From: Candidatus Heimdallarchaeota archaeon | Lineage (GTDB): Archaea > Asgardarchaeota > Heimdallarchaeia > Heimdallarchaeales > Kariarchaeaceae | DNA: 64,000 nt | Direction: 5' to 3' | Assembly: GCA_026702845.1 (NCBI GenBank) | Contig: JADCLS010000019.1 | Coordinates: forward strand, 61,755-125,754 | In this document: in pieces, positions 56,396-64,000 of the stretch | Layout of the letters: each line of letters begins with the position of its first letter | Numbering within the stretch: position 1 is the stretch's first letter | Program-made: the position numbers and the translations under genes | Notes under the pieces: model-generated | The model's input: only the letters and a program-made list of their open reading frames with translations | Told to the model about the DNA's origin: nothing | Database searches by the model: none

Positions 56396-59300
56396 AACTT
56401 TTCTTTGAAAAGGGCGATTTGAAGCCACCCTTGGCCACCTTTCGCATGGCAAAGGTAGCAATTGTCAGACCTGCAACAGCACCTCCTCCGAGGGCTGCAA
56501 GGCTCTGTACTGTAGGTATTTTGATGGAGAAGACAGCAACCAGCTGTGTGATATCTCCATTACCCTTACGCGCAAATATTTCTATGGCGTATTTCGTCAC
56601 ACCACGTATCTTGGGGAAGGAAACCGATGGATTGTACCATGTTCCCCTACCACCCTCGTAGGTGAGAGTGGTGTTGTCAAGATAAATGGTATTATTATCC
56701 GCATAACGTATACGGAACCAGGTGGCATTGTATTCTAGTGCAGTCTGTACTTCGACAGGCAGCTGGGCTGCAGTGAACTCACCAAAGGAGTACTCGAAAT
56801 CCGCTACTGGTGAGAGCAATTCCACATCACCACCAAAGAGATCCACCTTGAAGACCACACTCCTGGTATAGGAATGTGTACCATTGGATGCGGTTACCTC
56901 AAGCTCGTAGGTGGCATTGACTGGTGGTAGACTGAGATACTCACCCTCCCAATATTGAGGTCGGGAAGTCTCAGTCATATCAAAATCACCAACCCATACT
57001 TCGTCATCGAGGTTACGGTAGCGATAGGTCATATCCACCATGGTACCTGTGCTGTCATAAACAATCACCGGTGCAGTATTTGTACGATAGGTCTTACTTG
57101 CAGGTGAGATGATAGATATACGCACTAAACCGGACATACAGGCCTCAATTTCAGCCTTGGTTGTGCTGTTATCCAAAATCCCTGTCTTACAATAGTACTC
57201 CAGTCCATCAGAGAAGGTATCATTATCCGTATCCCAATTAGCTGGATCTGAAAGCGTCTCGTATACCTCAAGCCCATCAAATAGGCCATCGGCATCACTA
57301 TCGGGGTTATTATCACCTCCCGGAGTTCTGCTGGCATGAGGTGAGCCTACAGTTCCATAGACAAAATATTCCTCACCAGCCCATAGACCATCCTTATCCT
57401 CATCAATCTCCATACCATCGAGAATATCATTACCATTCTCATCAGACACAGTGGGATTCATGGTATATTGAATGATCTCCGCACCATCGGGGAGTAGATC
57501 ACCATCACTATCCGTTCGGTTAGGATGCGTAAAGAAAGTAGTACCCAATGGGAAGGAAGGATTATATTTCGTGGCATTCACACCATACACCTCATCTGCG
57601 TCAAATAACCCGTCACCATCAGTGTCATTAAGGTGAAGATCCGTTTTGTGGATGACATATTCCTCGTAATCATTCAAAGTATCATTGTCTGTATCAATCT
57701 TATCTGCCCTGGAATAGAGCTGGAAGATCTCCACATCATCAGTGAGACCATCACCATCAGTATCTGCCATATCCGGTCGAGAATTATAGGGTTGCTCCAG
57801 GGTGAAGGCAATAAAGGGATAGAGTAACATAGTGGAATTGACCACCTGCATCTCAACACCATCAGCAATACCATCACCATCAGTATCAGGATTATCAGGA
57901 TCCAGCATCACAGGATCCATCCAGGGGATTTTACCTGATGCCAGATATACTTCCCAGCCATCCTGTATGCCATCCAGATCAGTATCACGTATGGTGGGAT
58001 CTAGCCCCATCAGAACCTCATCTCGATCAGACATCGATTGTGACATCTTGCCATCTGGACCGGGGAAGGTGATACTATCATTATCTGTATCCCAGCGTGT
58101 GGGGTCAGTATAGACCATCTTCATGGAACCATTGATCTCAACCTCGAATCCGTCGATTTCCTCACCATCTAGCAATCCATCTCCATCCGTGTCTTCATTG
58201 AAGGGATCAGTATAGTAGATCATAATCTCCTCCCAGTCTGTGAGGAAGTCATTATCACTATCCTCATCCGCTGGTTTGGAGAAGTACTTCCATACCTCAT
58301 CATAATCAAGTAGGCCATCAGCATCCGTATCTCTTAAGAATGGGGAGCTATGATATAGAAAGAGTTCCTCTCCGTCCTCCAATCCATCAGAATCGGTATC
58401 TGCCAGGAATGGATTAGTACCATAGATAAAGAACTCATCTCCATCGGTCACACCATCGAGGTCTGTGTCAACAGAACGTCCATCAGTACCAAGTTTGATC
58501 TCCTGGTAGTCTCCAAGTCCATCACCATCGGTATCTGGATTGAGGCCCCAAGTGTGGTTACTATCGGGTCTGAGCATGCCTTCTAGACCGTCTATCAGCC
58601 CATCATCATCAGTATCTCCATCTAGTGGATCAGTTGGTGGATCTCGAGATAGCTCATAACCATCAGAGTTGATGAAGAAGCCAAATGGTGGATCCTTCAC
58701 CTGATCAGCTGTAATTCCAGTATCCCCATCACTATCAGGGTTACAGGGATTGGTTCTAACAATTCTTGCAGGTTCTGGTTCACCAGTTTCTGTATCTATA
58801 AATATAACCGATATACCATGGATCTCAACATAATCAGACATATCCATGAGGAAAAGGCGATCCTCATCCATTGGTGCCTTTGAGCCATCATAGAGCTGCC
58901 AGTAACTATCATCATCTGTATCTGCATCTAGCGGATGGGTATAACCATCATTGAATATTAGCGCTGCATCTGGCAGGTAGCCGAGGATGTCAATAATCAG
59001 ATTATCCTTATCCTCTTGCGTATTAGCAGGATCACTGAGGAATTCAGAGCAGTAATCTCTTTCCTCAGGAGTATCGGCATTCTGACAGTACGAAACAGCA
59101 CCACCATAATTTATACCTCGTGGCCCCTCTTCTCCATCAATAAGACCATCAAAGTCAGTATCAGGATTCAGAGGATCGGTGCGATCATCATAGGGAACTC
59201 CACCAATCATGATCTGGCTGACAGTTGGAGTCACACCAGAGATATTCCATGCATGGGTCACCTCATAATAGTCAGATAGGCCATCAAAATCAGTATCTTG

Positions 59301-62300
59301 GGTATTGGTGTTAGTACCATAGATATATGCCTCTTCGTAGTCATTCAAGCCATCAAAGTCTGTATCAGGCTGCAGTGGGTTAGTATTGATATCCAGCTCT
59401 GTCTTGTCATCAATACCATCTCCATCAGTATCCGGCTTGGAAGGATCGGTTTCTAGGGTTTGGGTCTCGTATTTATCATCCAAACCATCCCCATCAGTAT
59501 CAGCCTTCGTGTAATCCAGACCTGCAGTGTTCTTCTCATACTCATCGGAGAGACCATCTTTATCGGTATCTCCACCTAGTGCTCCCTGCTCCACCGCAGC
59601 TTCCGGTGTGGAGGGAGTTAGCTCATAGCCTAACGGCGGTTCAAAACCATCTGGAGACCAATGGAAGTCGAAGTCCCAGTCCCAGAAGAGGAAGCCAATA
59701 GTTACCGTTATGATCAATTCTATTGATATGAAGACACGCATCGGCGTCGATGATACCAGGTCTTGTAATAAAGTAAGTGTAATTTCAAGGGTTCCTGTTA
59801 GACGTAACTCGGCAATGAAAATATCAATGCCGAGGGAGACAGTGAACCCGATCGTCAACGCTATCGTCAACGATCCCGTCTCCGGGGCGTTCGCCGTGGC
59901 TGCCCGTTTTACTATGTCCAGGGCGATGGTGAAGTAGATCGTGATGGAAATTGCATCAAGGCCAATATACTTACCTATGGAGTTAAGTGATCCTCCAGCA
60001 CCTCCTGTGAGGAAATCAAGCAGGGTGAATGTACGGCTTATGGTGATACTGAATCCAAATCCCCATTCCAGGACCTTGAGGAAATCATCAAAACTGAAAC
60101 CACCATTCTTGAAGCTGAAGAGCAACATCTTGAAGTAGCCATAGCCGGAGATCTCCAGCTCCACACCCAGTGCCTCCAGCATGAAGGTTAGGAAGCCTGA
60201 TGAACCGCTACCAAAATCAGATAGCTCGAATGATGCCTCGAGAATGGGTGAGATGGAGAAGAAGGATAGTGCTTTTCTCAGTATATCTCCCGCACTCATG
60301 GCATCCGGGGTTAACCCTGCCCCTCCTCCCTCTGGGTTGAAGAAATTAATTCCCTTGAACACAAGGTCCAAGATCATGTTGGTCAGCATCTCCGTGTCAA
60401 ACTCAATATGCGGGGCTATTCCAATTTTAATATTTATGGTGAATAGTGAGAAGGCCCCGATACCGATGGGAATGTCCATATCAACAAGATCCCAGGTATC
60501 ATCACCTAGGATTCCACCTATCTCTCCTGTAAGTTTACCTATGAGATCCGTTACCAAACCCATAAGATACTCTGTAAGCTTGGCGAATATGGATTGGAAG
60601 CCATTTTGGAACACATCCTGAATGGCAAGTAATAGAGTGAATAGGGTGTTAAGGTCGCCGACAGATACTCCAGGAATAAGTGGTGCCACAAGATTTGCCA
60701 GCTCTGATGCAGTGGGAACACTATCAGTGATTCCAAGCAACTGGCCGAATAAGGCCTTGAATACCTCGATATAGGGTTTGATATCCACTCCACTGATTTT
60801 AGCAATGAGGAATGAGCCTGCATTGAGCAGGGACATCATGATACTCTGGAAGGAATTACCATTGAATCCGCTGAGCATCTGCATGATCATACCTATTCCC
60901 TCACTTATACTTGAGATCAAGTCATTAGCTGCAGTATCCAACCCCAGGCTTCCAAAACTGGGTTTTACTAGCTTAATAATCTCCTTGATGAGTGCTGATA
61001 CTTGCTTGGTGATATCAGCACCTGACATAATATCACCGACAACATCCTTGAATCCCTTGATATCTTTGATATATCCGAAGACACCGATTAATCCATCCAT
61101 TATTGTCTTGATACTAGTTCTCAGACCAGCTTCAACATCAAATGCTGCAAGAAGATCCTCTAGCACAGAGCTCAATGTACCAATACCACTTAAACTTAAA
61201 TCAGGTTTAGTCAGTTTTGCAACAATACCAGATATGCTCTTGATGGCATTGACAATATCCTCATCGATGTTGAGCACCTCTAGGGCTGCTGTCACATCGT
61301 TGGTGAGTGAGGTGATATCAGTATAGGTTCCCTCAGTAATTTTACCAATGGCTTTGACCACAGCCTCGGCAGCTGCCTCGATGACAAAGATATCACTGAC
61401 ATCAGTGGCAGTACCCAGCATCTGGATCAGTAAATCCTTGACCGTATCCAGCCCGTTGTTGTTATGAAGTCCCGCGGCATACATCAAGATGCCCACTCCA
61501 CCCATGATCATCTGCAGGTTCTCAGTGGATATGCCCAGACCATCAAAAAGCGTTGTCATCAGATCTGGACCATATTTCATGATGAAATCCTTGAGATTGA
61601 AGGTGGATACTGTATTGATCAGTGCCTTGAAGCCAGAGACCATCTTGGTTATAGTCTGGGGAATCTCATTGCCCACAAGACCTAAAATTGCAGTATTATT
61701 GCCAATAAATGTCTCCAGTAAAGTGGATACAATGTTCTCATTAAGCACGGAGAGGATGATATCCACGATATTTCCGCCCTCCTGTATACGATCAACAATT
61801 CCGTCTCCAAGGTCAATAATATCAGTTATCAGGTCTGGCAGTGATTTACCTAGAATCTGCATATCAGGAACGATTAATCCCACCGCAGATCCAATAAAGC
61901 CCTTAATATCATCAAAATCCCCACGAATGAGGAATAGGCCATCTATCAGTAGATCCACATACTTGTACATATCATCAGGTATGGGAAGCATAGGTTTGAG
62001 CTTGTCAATGAATCCCTTTATAGCTGATGCATTGGGATCAGATATTGCCCCGATAAGATCAGGAATGGCAGTAAGTGCACTAACAATCTGTTCAACAGTT
62101 GCAGTGTCTAGGCCAATAGCTCCACCAATCTGATCGAAAAGAAAACCAAGTAAGACATCAAGAATGCCACCAATAGGTCCTCGTTGGCCAGATTCGAGGG
62201 GTAACATGTTGAGAATAAAATCCGATGCTGCACTATCTGGTTTGAATATATCCATGACATAATCATTCGCTACCTCTCCAGTTACTGGGTTAACATTTTT

Positions 62301-63146
62301 CTGAGTTACCGGATCAATGATATATCCAGGGCGGGGGATTTTTGTCACCTCAGCTGGATGTTCAGCATAGAATTTATCCACTCTCGCCTGCACAGTTTGA
62401 GGGGATTCCCTTCCCATGGGTGAGGTTGGCTCAACAGTGGAAGCAACCAACTCGTTGAAATTATCTGCAAAGTATTGCAGGGTGGCCATTCTCACATCAT
62501 TTCCAAGTTTCTGTCTCTTGGGTTCAGGACTAGCCTCTAGAATATCTGCCAGCGTCCAGAGTGAGTAGATAAATAACTGTTGAGCATCCTCCAGCTCAGC
62601 ACCGGTGCCATGTACATTGGGCAGAAGTTCACGTGATAATCCATTGAGCAACTGGTAGCTGTTTCCCATGGCCATGATGTGCTGAGTGCTAACAGATTTA
62701 CTAAGCACCTCATTTACCCTGGACCAAGAATAATGCTTGTCTCCACGATGAATTTTCAATCCATTTTCGTCTGATTGAAAAACGTAAAATGCTGCAAAAT
62801 AGGCTTGATTAATGAGCACCTTCTCAATATCTGCCAGATCTGTTATCGGTATAGCCACGATATTCGGTGTCATCAGTGAAAGAGAATGATACAGGGATAA
62901 ACCTGTCTCATTAGTAAGTATTGTCTCAGCATCATAAAATACGACAAATAGATCGTAATCAAATGTGTAGTAATGAAGCTGTTCCTCAATTGAAGCTTCA
63001 GTTGCCTTGAGCATATCACTTGATGCCTCTGCCGAGGAAAGCGGTGATGTACTCATGAGAAGTACGATGAAAAGCGAAATCAATGCTTTTCTACTTCTCA
63101 GGACTGAAAAACTGGATTGTTGTGATGTATCCATATAATTCACCAT
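56394..63146 (-). CDS. giant surface protein with thrombospondin type 3 array
   Basis: 2250 residues. Signal peptide (LISLFIVLLMSTSPLSSAEA, about 22-41); a mixed N-terminal domain (to about 270); a long Ile/Leu/Gly-rich helical repeat region (about 310-1040); beta-rich hydrophobic segments (about 1040-1185); an array of TSP3 calcium repeats (about 1192-1975, e.g. DTDGDGLDDKYETQ, DTDFDGLNDYEEAY); Ig-like domains; and a C-terminal helix (LAALGGGAVAGLTIATFAM) with a Lys-rich tail. Calcium would stiffen the array into a rod. Co-transcribed with the FG-GAP giant, so the two probably form one surface structure. ATG 63146 has a TATA-like box about 28 bases upstream. Confidence 0.85.
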   Translation of the reverse strand: MVNYMDTSQQSSFSVLRSRKALISLFIVLLMSTSPLSSAEASSDMLKATEASIEEQLHYYTFDYDLFVVFYDAETILTNETGLSLYHSLSLMTPNIVAIPITDLADIEKVLINQAYFAAFYVFQSDENGLKIHRGDKHYSWSRVNEVLSKSVSTQHIMAMGNSYQLLNGLSRELLPNVHGTGAELEDAQQLFIYSLWTLADILEASPEPKRQKLGNDVRMATLQYFADNFNELVASTVEPTSPMGRESPQTVQARVDKFYAEHPAEVTKIPRPGYIIDPVTQKNVNPVTGEVANDYVMDIFKPDSAASDFILNMLPLESGQRGPIGGILDVLLGFLFDQIGGAIGLDTATVEQIVSALTAIPDLIGAISDPNASAIKGFIDKLKPMLPIPDDMYKYVDLLIDGLFLIRGDFDDIKGFIGSAVGLIVPDMQILGKSLPDLITDIIDLGDGIVDRIQEGGNIVDIILSVLNENIVSTLLETFIGNNTAILGLVGNEIPQTITKMVSGFKALINTVSTFNLKDFIMKYGPDLMTTLFDGLGISTENLQMIMGGVGILMYAAGLHNNNGLDTVKDLLIQMLGTATDVSDIFVIEAAAEAVVKAIGKITEGTYTDITSLTNDVTAALEVLNIDEDIVNAIKSISGIVAKLTKPDLSLSGIGTLSSVLEDLLAAFDVEAGLRTSIKTIMDGLIGVFGYIKDIKGFKDVVGDIMSGADITKQVSALIKEIIKLVKPSFGSLGLDTAANDLISSISEGIGMIMQMLSGFNGNSFQSIMMSLLNAGSFLIAKISGVDIKPYIEVFKALFGQLLGITDSVPTASELANLVAPLIPGVSVGDLNTLFTLLLAIQDVFQNGFQSIFAKLTEYLMGLVTDLIGKLTGEIGGILGDDTWDLVDMDIPIGIGAFSLFTINIKIGIAPHIEFDTEMLTNMILDLVFKGINFFNPEGGGAGLTPDAMSAGDILRKALSFFSISPILEASFELSDFGSGSSGFLTFMLEALGVELEISGYGYFKMLLFSFKNGGFSFDDFLKVLEWGFGFSITISRTFTLLDFLTGGAGGSLNSIGKYIGLDAISITIYFTIALDIVKRAATANAPETGSLTIALTIGFTVSLGIDIFIAELRLTGTLEITLTLLQDLVSSTPMRVFISIELIITVTIGFLFWDWDFDFHWSPDGFEPPLGYELTPSTPEAAVEQGALGGDTDKDGLSDEYEKNTAGLDYTKADTDGDGLDDKYETQTLETDPSKPDTDGDGIDDKTELDINTNPLQPDTDFDGLNDYEEAYIYGTNTNTQDTDFDGLSDYYEVTHAWNISGVTPTVSQIMIGGVPYDDRTDPLNPDTDFDGLIDGEEGPRGINYGGAVSYCQNADTPEERDYCSEFLSDPANTQEDKDNLIIDILGYLPDAALIFNDGYTHPLDADTDDDSYWQLYDGSKAPMDEDRLFLMDMSDYVEIHGISVIFIDTETGEPEPARIVRTNPCNPDSDGDTGITADQVKDPPFGFFINSDGYELSRDPPTDPLDGDTDDDGLIDGLEGMLRPDSNHTWGLNPDTDGDGLGDYQEIKLGTDGRSVDTDLDGVTDGDEFFIYGTNPFLADTDSDGLEDGEELFLYHSSPFLRDTDADGLLDYDEVWKYFSKPADEDSDNDFLTDWEEIMIYYTDPFNEDTDGDGLLDGEEIDGFEVEINGSMKMVYTDPTRWDTDNDSITFPGPDGKMSQSMSDRDEVLMGLDPTIRDTDLDGIQDGWEVYLASGKIPWMDPVMLDPDNPDTDGDGIADGVEMQVVNSTMLLYPFIAFTLEQPYNSRPDMADTDGDGLTDDVEIFQLYSRADKIDTDNDTLNDYEEYVIHKTDLHLNDTDGDGLFDADEVYGVNATKYNPSFPLGTTFFTHPNRTDSDGDLLPDGAEIIQYTMNPTVSDENGNDILDGMEIDEDKDGLWAGEEYFVYGTVGSPHASRTPGGDNNPDSDADGLFDGLEVYETLSDPANWDTDNDTFSDGLEYYCKTGILDNSTTKAEIEACMSGLVRISIISPASKTYRTNTAPVIVYDSTGTMVDMTYRYRNLDDEVWVGDFDMTETSRPQYWEGEYLSLPPVNATYELEVTASNGTHSYTRSVVFKVDLFGGDVELLSPVADFEYSFGEFTAAQLPVEVQTALEYNATWFRIRYADNNTIYLDNTTLTYEGGRGTWYNPSVSFPKIRGVTKYAIEIFARKGNGDITQLVAVFSIKIPTVQSLAALGGGAVAGLTIATFAMRKVAKGGFKSPFSKKS

Positions 63147-63170
63147 AAAATGGAATGTGTGAAAATTCCA

Positions 63171-63180
63171 TATAGTATAG
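63171..63180 (-). promoter_or_regulatory. TATA box of the giant surface-protein operon
   Basis: On the minus strand CTATACTATA is centred about 28-29 bases before ATG 63146, giving a leaderless first gene for the 15.4-kb operon. Confidence 0.5.
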
Positions 63181-63340
63181 CGAAAGCAGACATAGTTTAT
63201 ATTTAAACCTTCATTAATTCCAGCAATTTCTTGCTGATGAATTTACTAGAAATGCGGTTTGATGAAATATCAAATAGTTAATTATACAAATTATACATGA
63301 AGAATTCTCCCGAATCATGCCAATTTCAAATTTGCAGTTT

Positions 63341-63355
63341 CTTTATAAATGCCCT
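63341..63355 (+). promoter_or_regulatory. promoter sharing 15 bases with the TerB-like gene promoter
   Basis: CTTTATAAATGCCCT is identical to 43767-43781. A start about 27 bases downstream coincides with the ATG of an 18-codon frame at 63367. Confidence 0.5.
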
Positions 63356-63565
63356 GCAAATTAAATATGTACCCCCAAAATTGTTTAAGATTGCGCCAGT
63401 TAAGACAAGTATCTTCTACCTAATCTGATATTAAGATACTAGATTCATGAAAGACTTCATTTGACCTAATTAAATGTAAATTAAATAATAATTGACTTGA
63501 TTTTTGTATCTTAACCTTGCTACTAGTATTTATACTACAGACTTTGTAAACAGGAGTGGAGAGAT

Positions 63566-64000
63566 ATGGCTAAGAAAAAAACTACCACTAAGTCTCGTAA
63601 TAAGAAAAAAACAACAACCGTAAATGAAGATGAAATTGAAGAGATTGAGGAGGAAGAAACTCCTAAGAAATCTACTAGTGGTAGAAAGAAAAAAACAAGC
63701 ACCAAAAAACAAGAAGAAGAAACCCCAAAAACAACTAGTGCTTCTAAGAAAACAACATCCACTCAAGAAGAAGATGAAGAAGAAGAACTTGAGGAAGAAG
63801 AAGAAGATGAAATTGATGAAGACGAGATAAAGAAGGCAGAAGAAGCACAGAAGAAGGAAGCTGAGGAGAAGAAGAAGGCAGAAGAAGCACAGAAGAAGAA
63901 GGAAGCTGAGGAGAAGAAGAAGGCAGAAGAAGCACAGAAGAAGAAGGAAGCTGAGGAGAAGAAGAAGGCAGAAGAAGCACAGAAGAAGAAGGAAGCTGAG
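63566..64000 (+). CDS. Lys/Glu-rich repeat protein, 3' end missing
   Basis: Starts at ATG 63566 after GGAGTGGAG, a fair ribosome-binding site. The first 65 residues are Lys/Thr/Ser-rich (MAKKKTTTKSRNKKKTTT), like histone H1-type tails; then an acidic stretch (EEDEEEELEEEEED); then a 15-residue tandem repeat of the form KKAEEAQKKKEAEEK that continues past the window edge. Such a sequence forms a long single helix or coiled coil as in TolA. The functional domain is outside the window, so no role can be named; nucleic-acid contact through the basic start is a guess. Confidence 0.75.
   Translation, partial: MAKKKTTTKSRNKKKTTTVNEDEIEEIEEEETPKKSTSGRKKKTSTKKQEEETPKTTSASKKTTSTQEEDEEEELEEEEEDEIDEDEIKKAEEAQKKEAEEKKKAEEAQKKKEAEEKKKAEEAQKKKEAEEKKKAEEAQKKKEAE
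63830..64000 (+). repeat. 45-base tandem repeat inside the Lys/Glu-rich gene
   Basis: First unit 42 bases (63830-63871), then 45-base units at 63872-63916, 63917-63961 and from 63962 to the window edge. Units are identical in sequence apart from one missing AAG in the first, so expansion is recent. Confidence 0.9.

Larger units (their letters stand above)
63147..63565. other. divergent promoter region
   Basis: The minus-strand TATA of the giant operon (CTATACTATA, 63171-63180) lies at one end. CTTTATAAATGCCCT at 63341-63355 is a plus-strand promoter; from it a leaderless 18-codon frame (63367-63423, MYPQNCLRLRQLRQVSST) could be read, or a leader of about 195 bases before the next gene. A second box TATTTATAC at 63527-63535 also serves that gene. 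No RNA gene is recognised. Confidence 0.45.

Noticed and set aside
49480..62133. Many frames of 60-214 codons on the plus strand across the giant-protein operon
   Set aside because: All lie opposite two continuous minus-strand genes and lack promoters or recognisable domains.
63230..63300. C/D-box guide RNA (GATGA-like boxes in the giant-operon promoter region)
   Set aside because: Box order and spacing do not form a paired C-D, C'-D' set; probably chance in A/T-rich sequence.
63530..63980. Minus-strand and second-frame Ser/Leu-rich frames opposite the Lys/Glu repeat gene
   Set aside because: They are the shadow of AAG/GAA-rich repeats; the plus-strand frame from 63566 has a ribosome site and runs off the window edge.
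63830..64000. CRISPR array
   Set aside because: Units follow each other without spacers and are in frame within a coding sequence.
1..64000. tRNA or rRNA genes
   Set aside because: No TTCGA-type T-loop with a matching acceptor stem and no conserved rRNA stretch was seen, so none is reported.

Overview
The window (about one third G+C) reads as a piece of an archaeal chromosome. At least twelve genes have a TATA-like box centred 22-28 bases before the start codon, so their transcripts would be leaderless, often with TTG or GTG starts. Clear Shine-Dalgarno sites appear only at a few genes (e.g. the second gene of the giant-protein operon). An F420-type LLM oxidoreductase, LVIVD and thrombospondin-3 surface proteins, C-terminal membrane anchors and a tandem ubiquitin-like protein fit an Asgard archaeon, perhaps Heimdallarchaeia-like. 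That placement is inference from gene content, not a phylogeny.

Layout. 1-4.3 kb: the end of an exported LanC-like protein, then pyruvate phosphate dikinase. 4.3-8.5 kb: a PadR-type regulator with a methyltransferase-like C-terminus, divergent from a MacB/FtsX-type ABC exporter, with an inverted-repeat operator between them. 8.9-14 kb: glycerophosphodiesterase, LVIVD propeller protein, zinc-ribbon membrane protein, J-domain protein, small membrane and exported proteins, and a tandem ubiquitin-like protein. 14.1-18.8 kb: an acyl-CoA dehydrogenase, then a 38-codon secreted-peptide gene and a TPR-histidine kinase, bounded by a degenerate copy of the dehydrogenase 3' end. 18.8-25.5 kb: TrmO, metallophosphoesterase, Tex, two tandem TerB-like proteins and an APH-type kinase.

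25.6-31.9 kb holds two paralogous genes for anchored surface proteins (amidotransferase-like + polysaccharide-deacetylase-like + Ca-binding TSP3 repeats). The first is split by an IS630-family element; joining the flanks at a repeated ATGAG restores the frame. 31.9-35.2 kb: NhaP- and NhaA-type Na+/H+ antiporters. 35.3-45.7 kb: HIT protein, aldose epimerase, S41-like peptidase, LLM oxidoreductase, MtnA-like isomerase, a hybrid histidine kinase, a third TerB-like paralogue, a YkgJ-family protein and a membrane-anchored alpha/beta hydrolase. 46.2-47.6 kb: SufB without SufC or SufD next to it.

47.75-63.15 kb is one two-gene operon for giant surface proteins of 2250 residues (helical region plus a long TSP3 Ca-binding array) and 2876 residues (FG-GAP propellers), each with a signal peptide and a C-terminal membrane anchor. 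The window ends inside a Lys/Glu-rich repeat protein.

The best candidates for something undescribed are the exported mini-peptide beside a cytosolic TPR-histidine kinase (an RRNPP-like peptide-sensing layout in an archaeon), the giant-protein operon, and the tandem ubiquitin-like protein.
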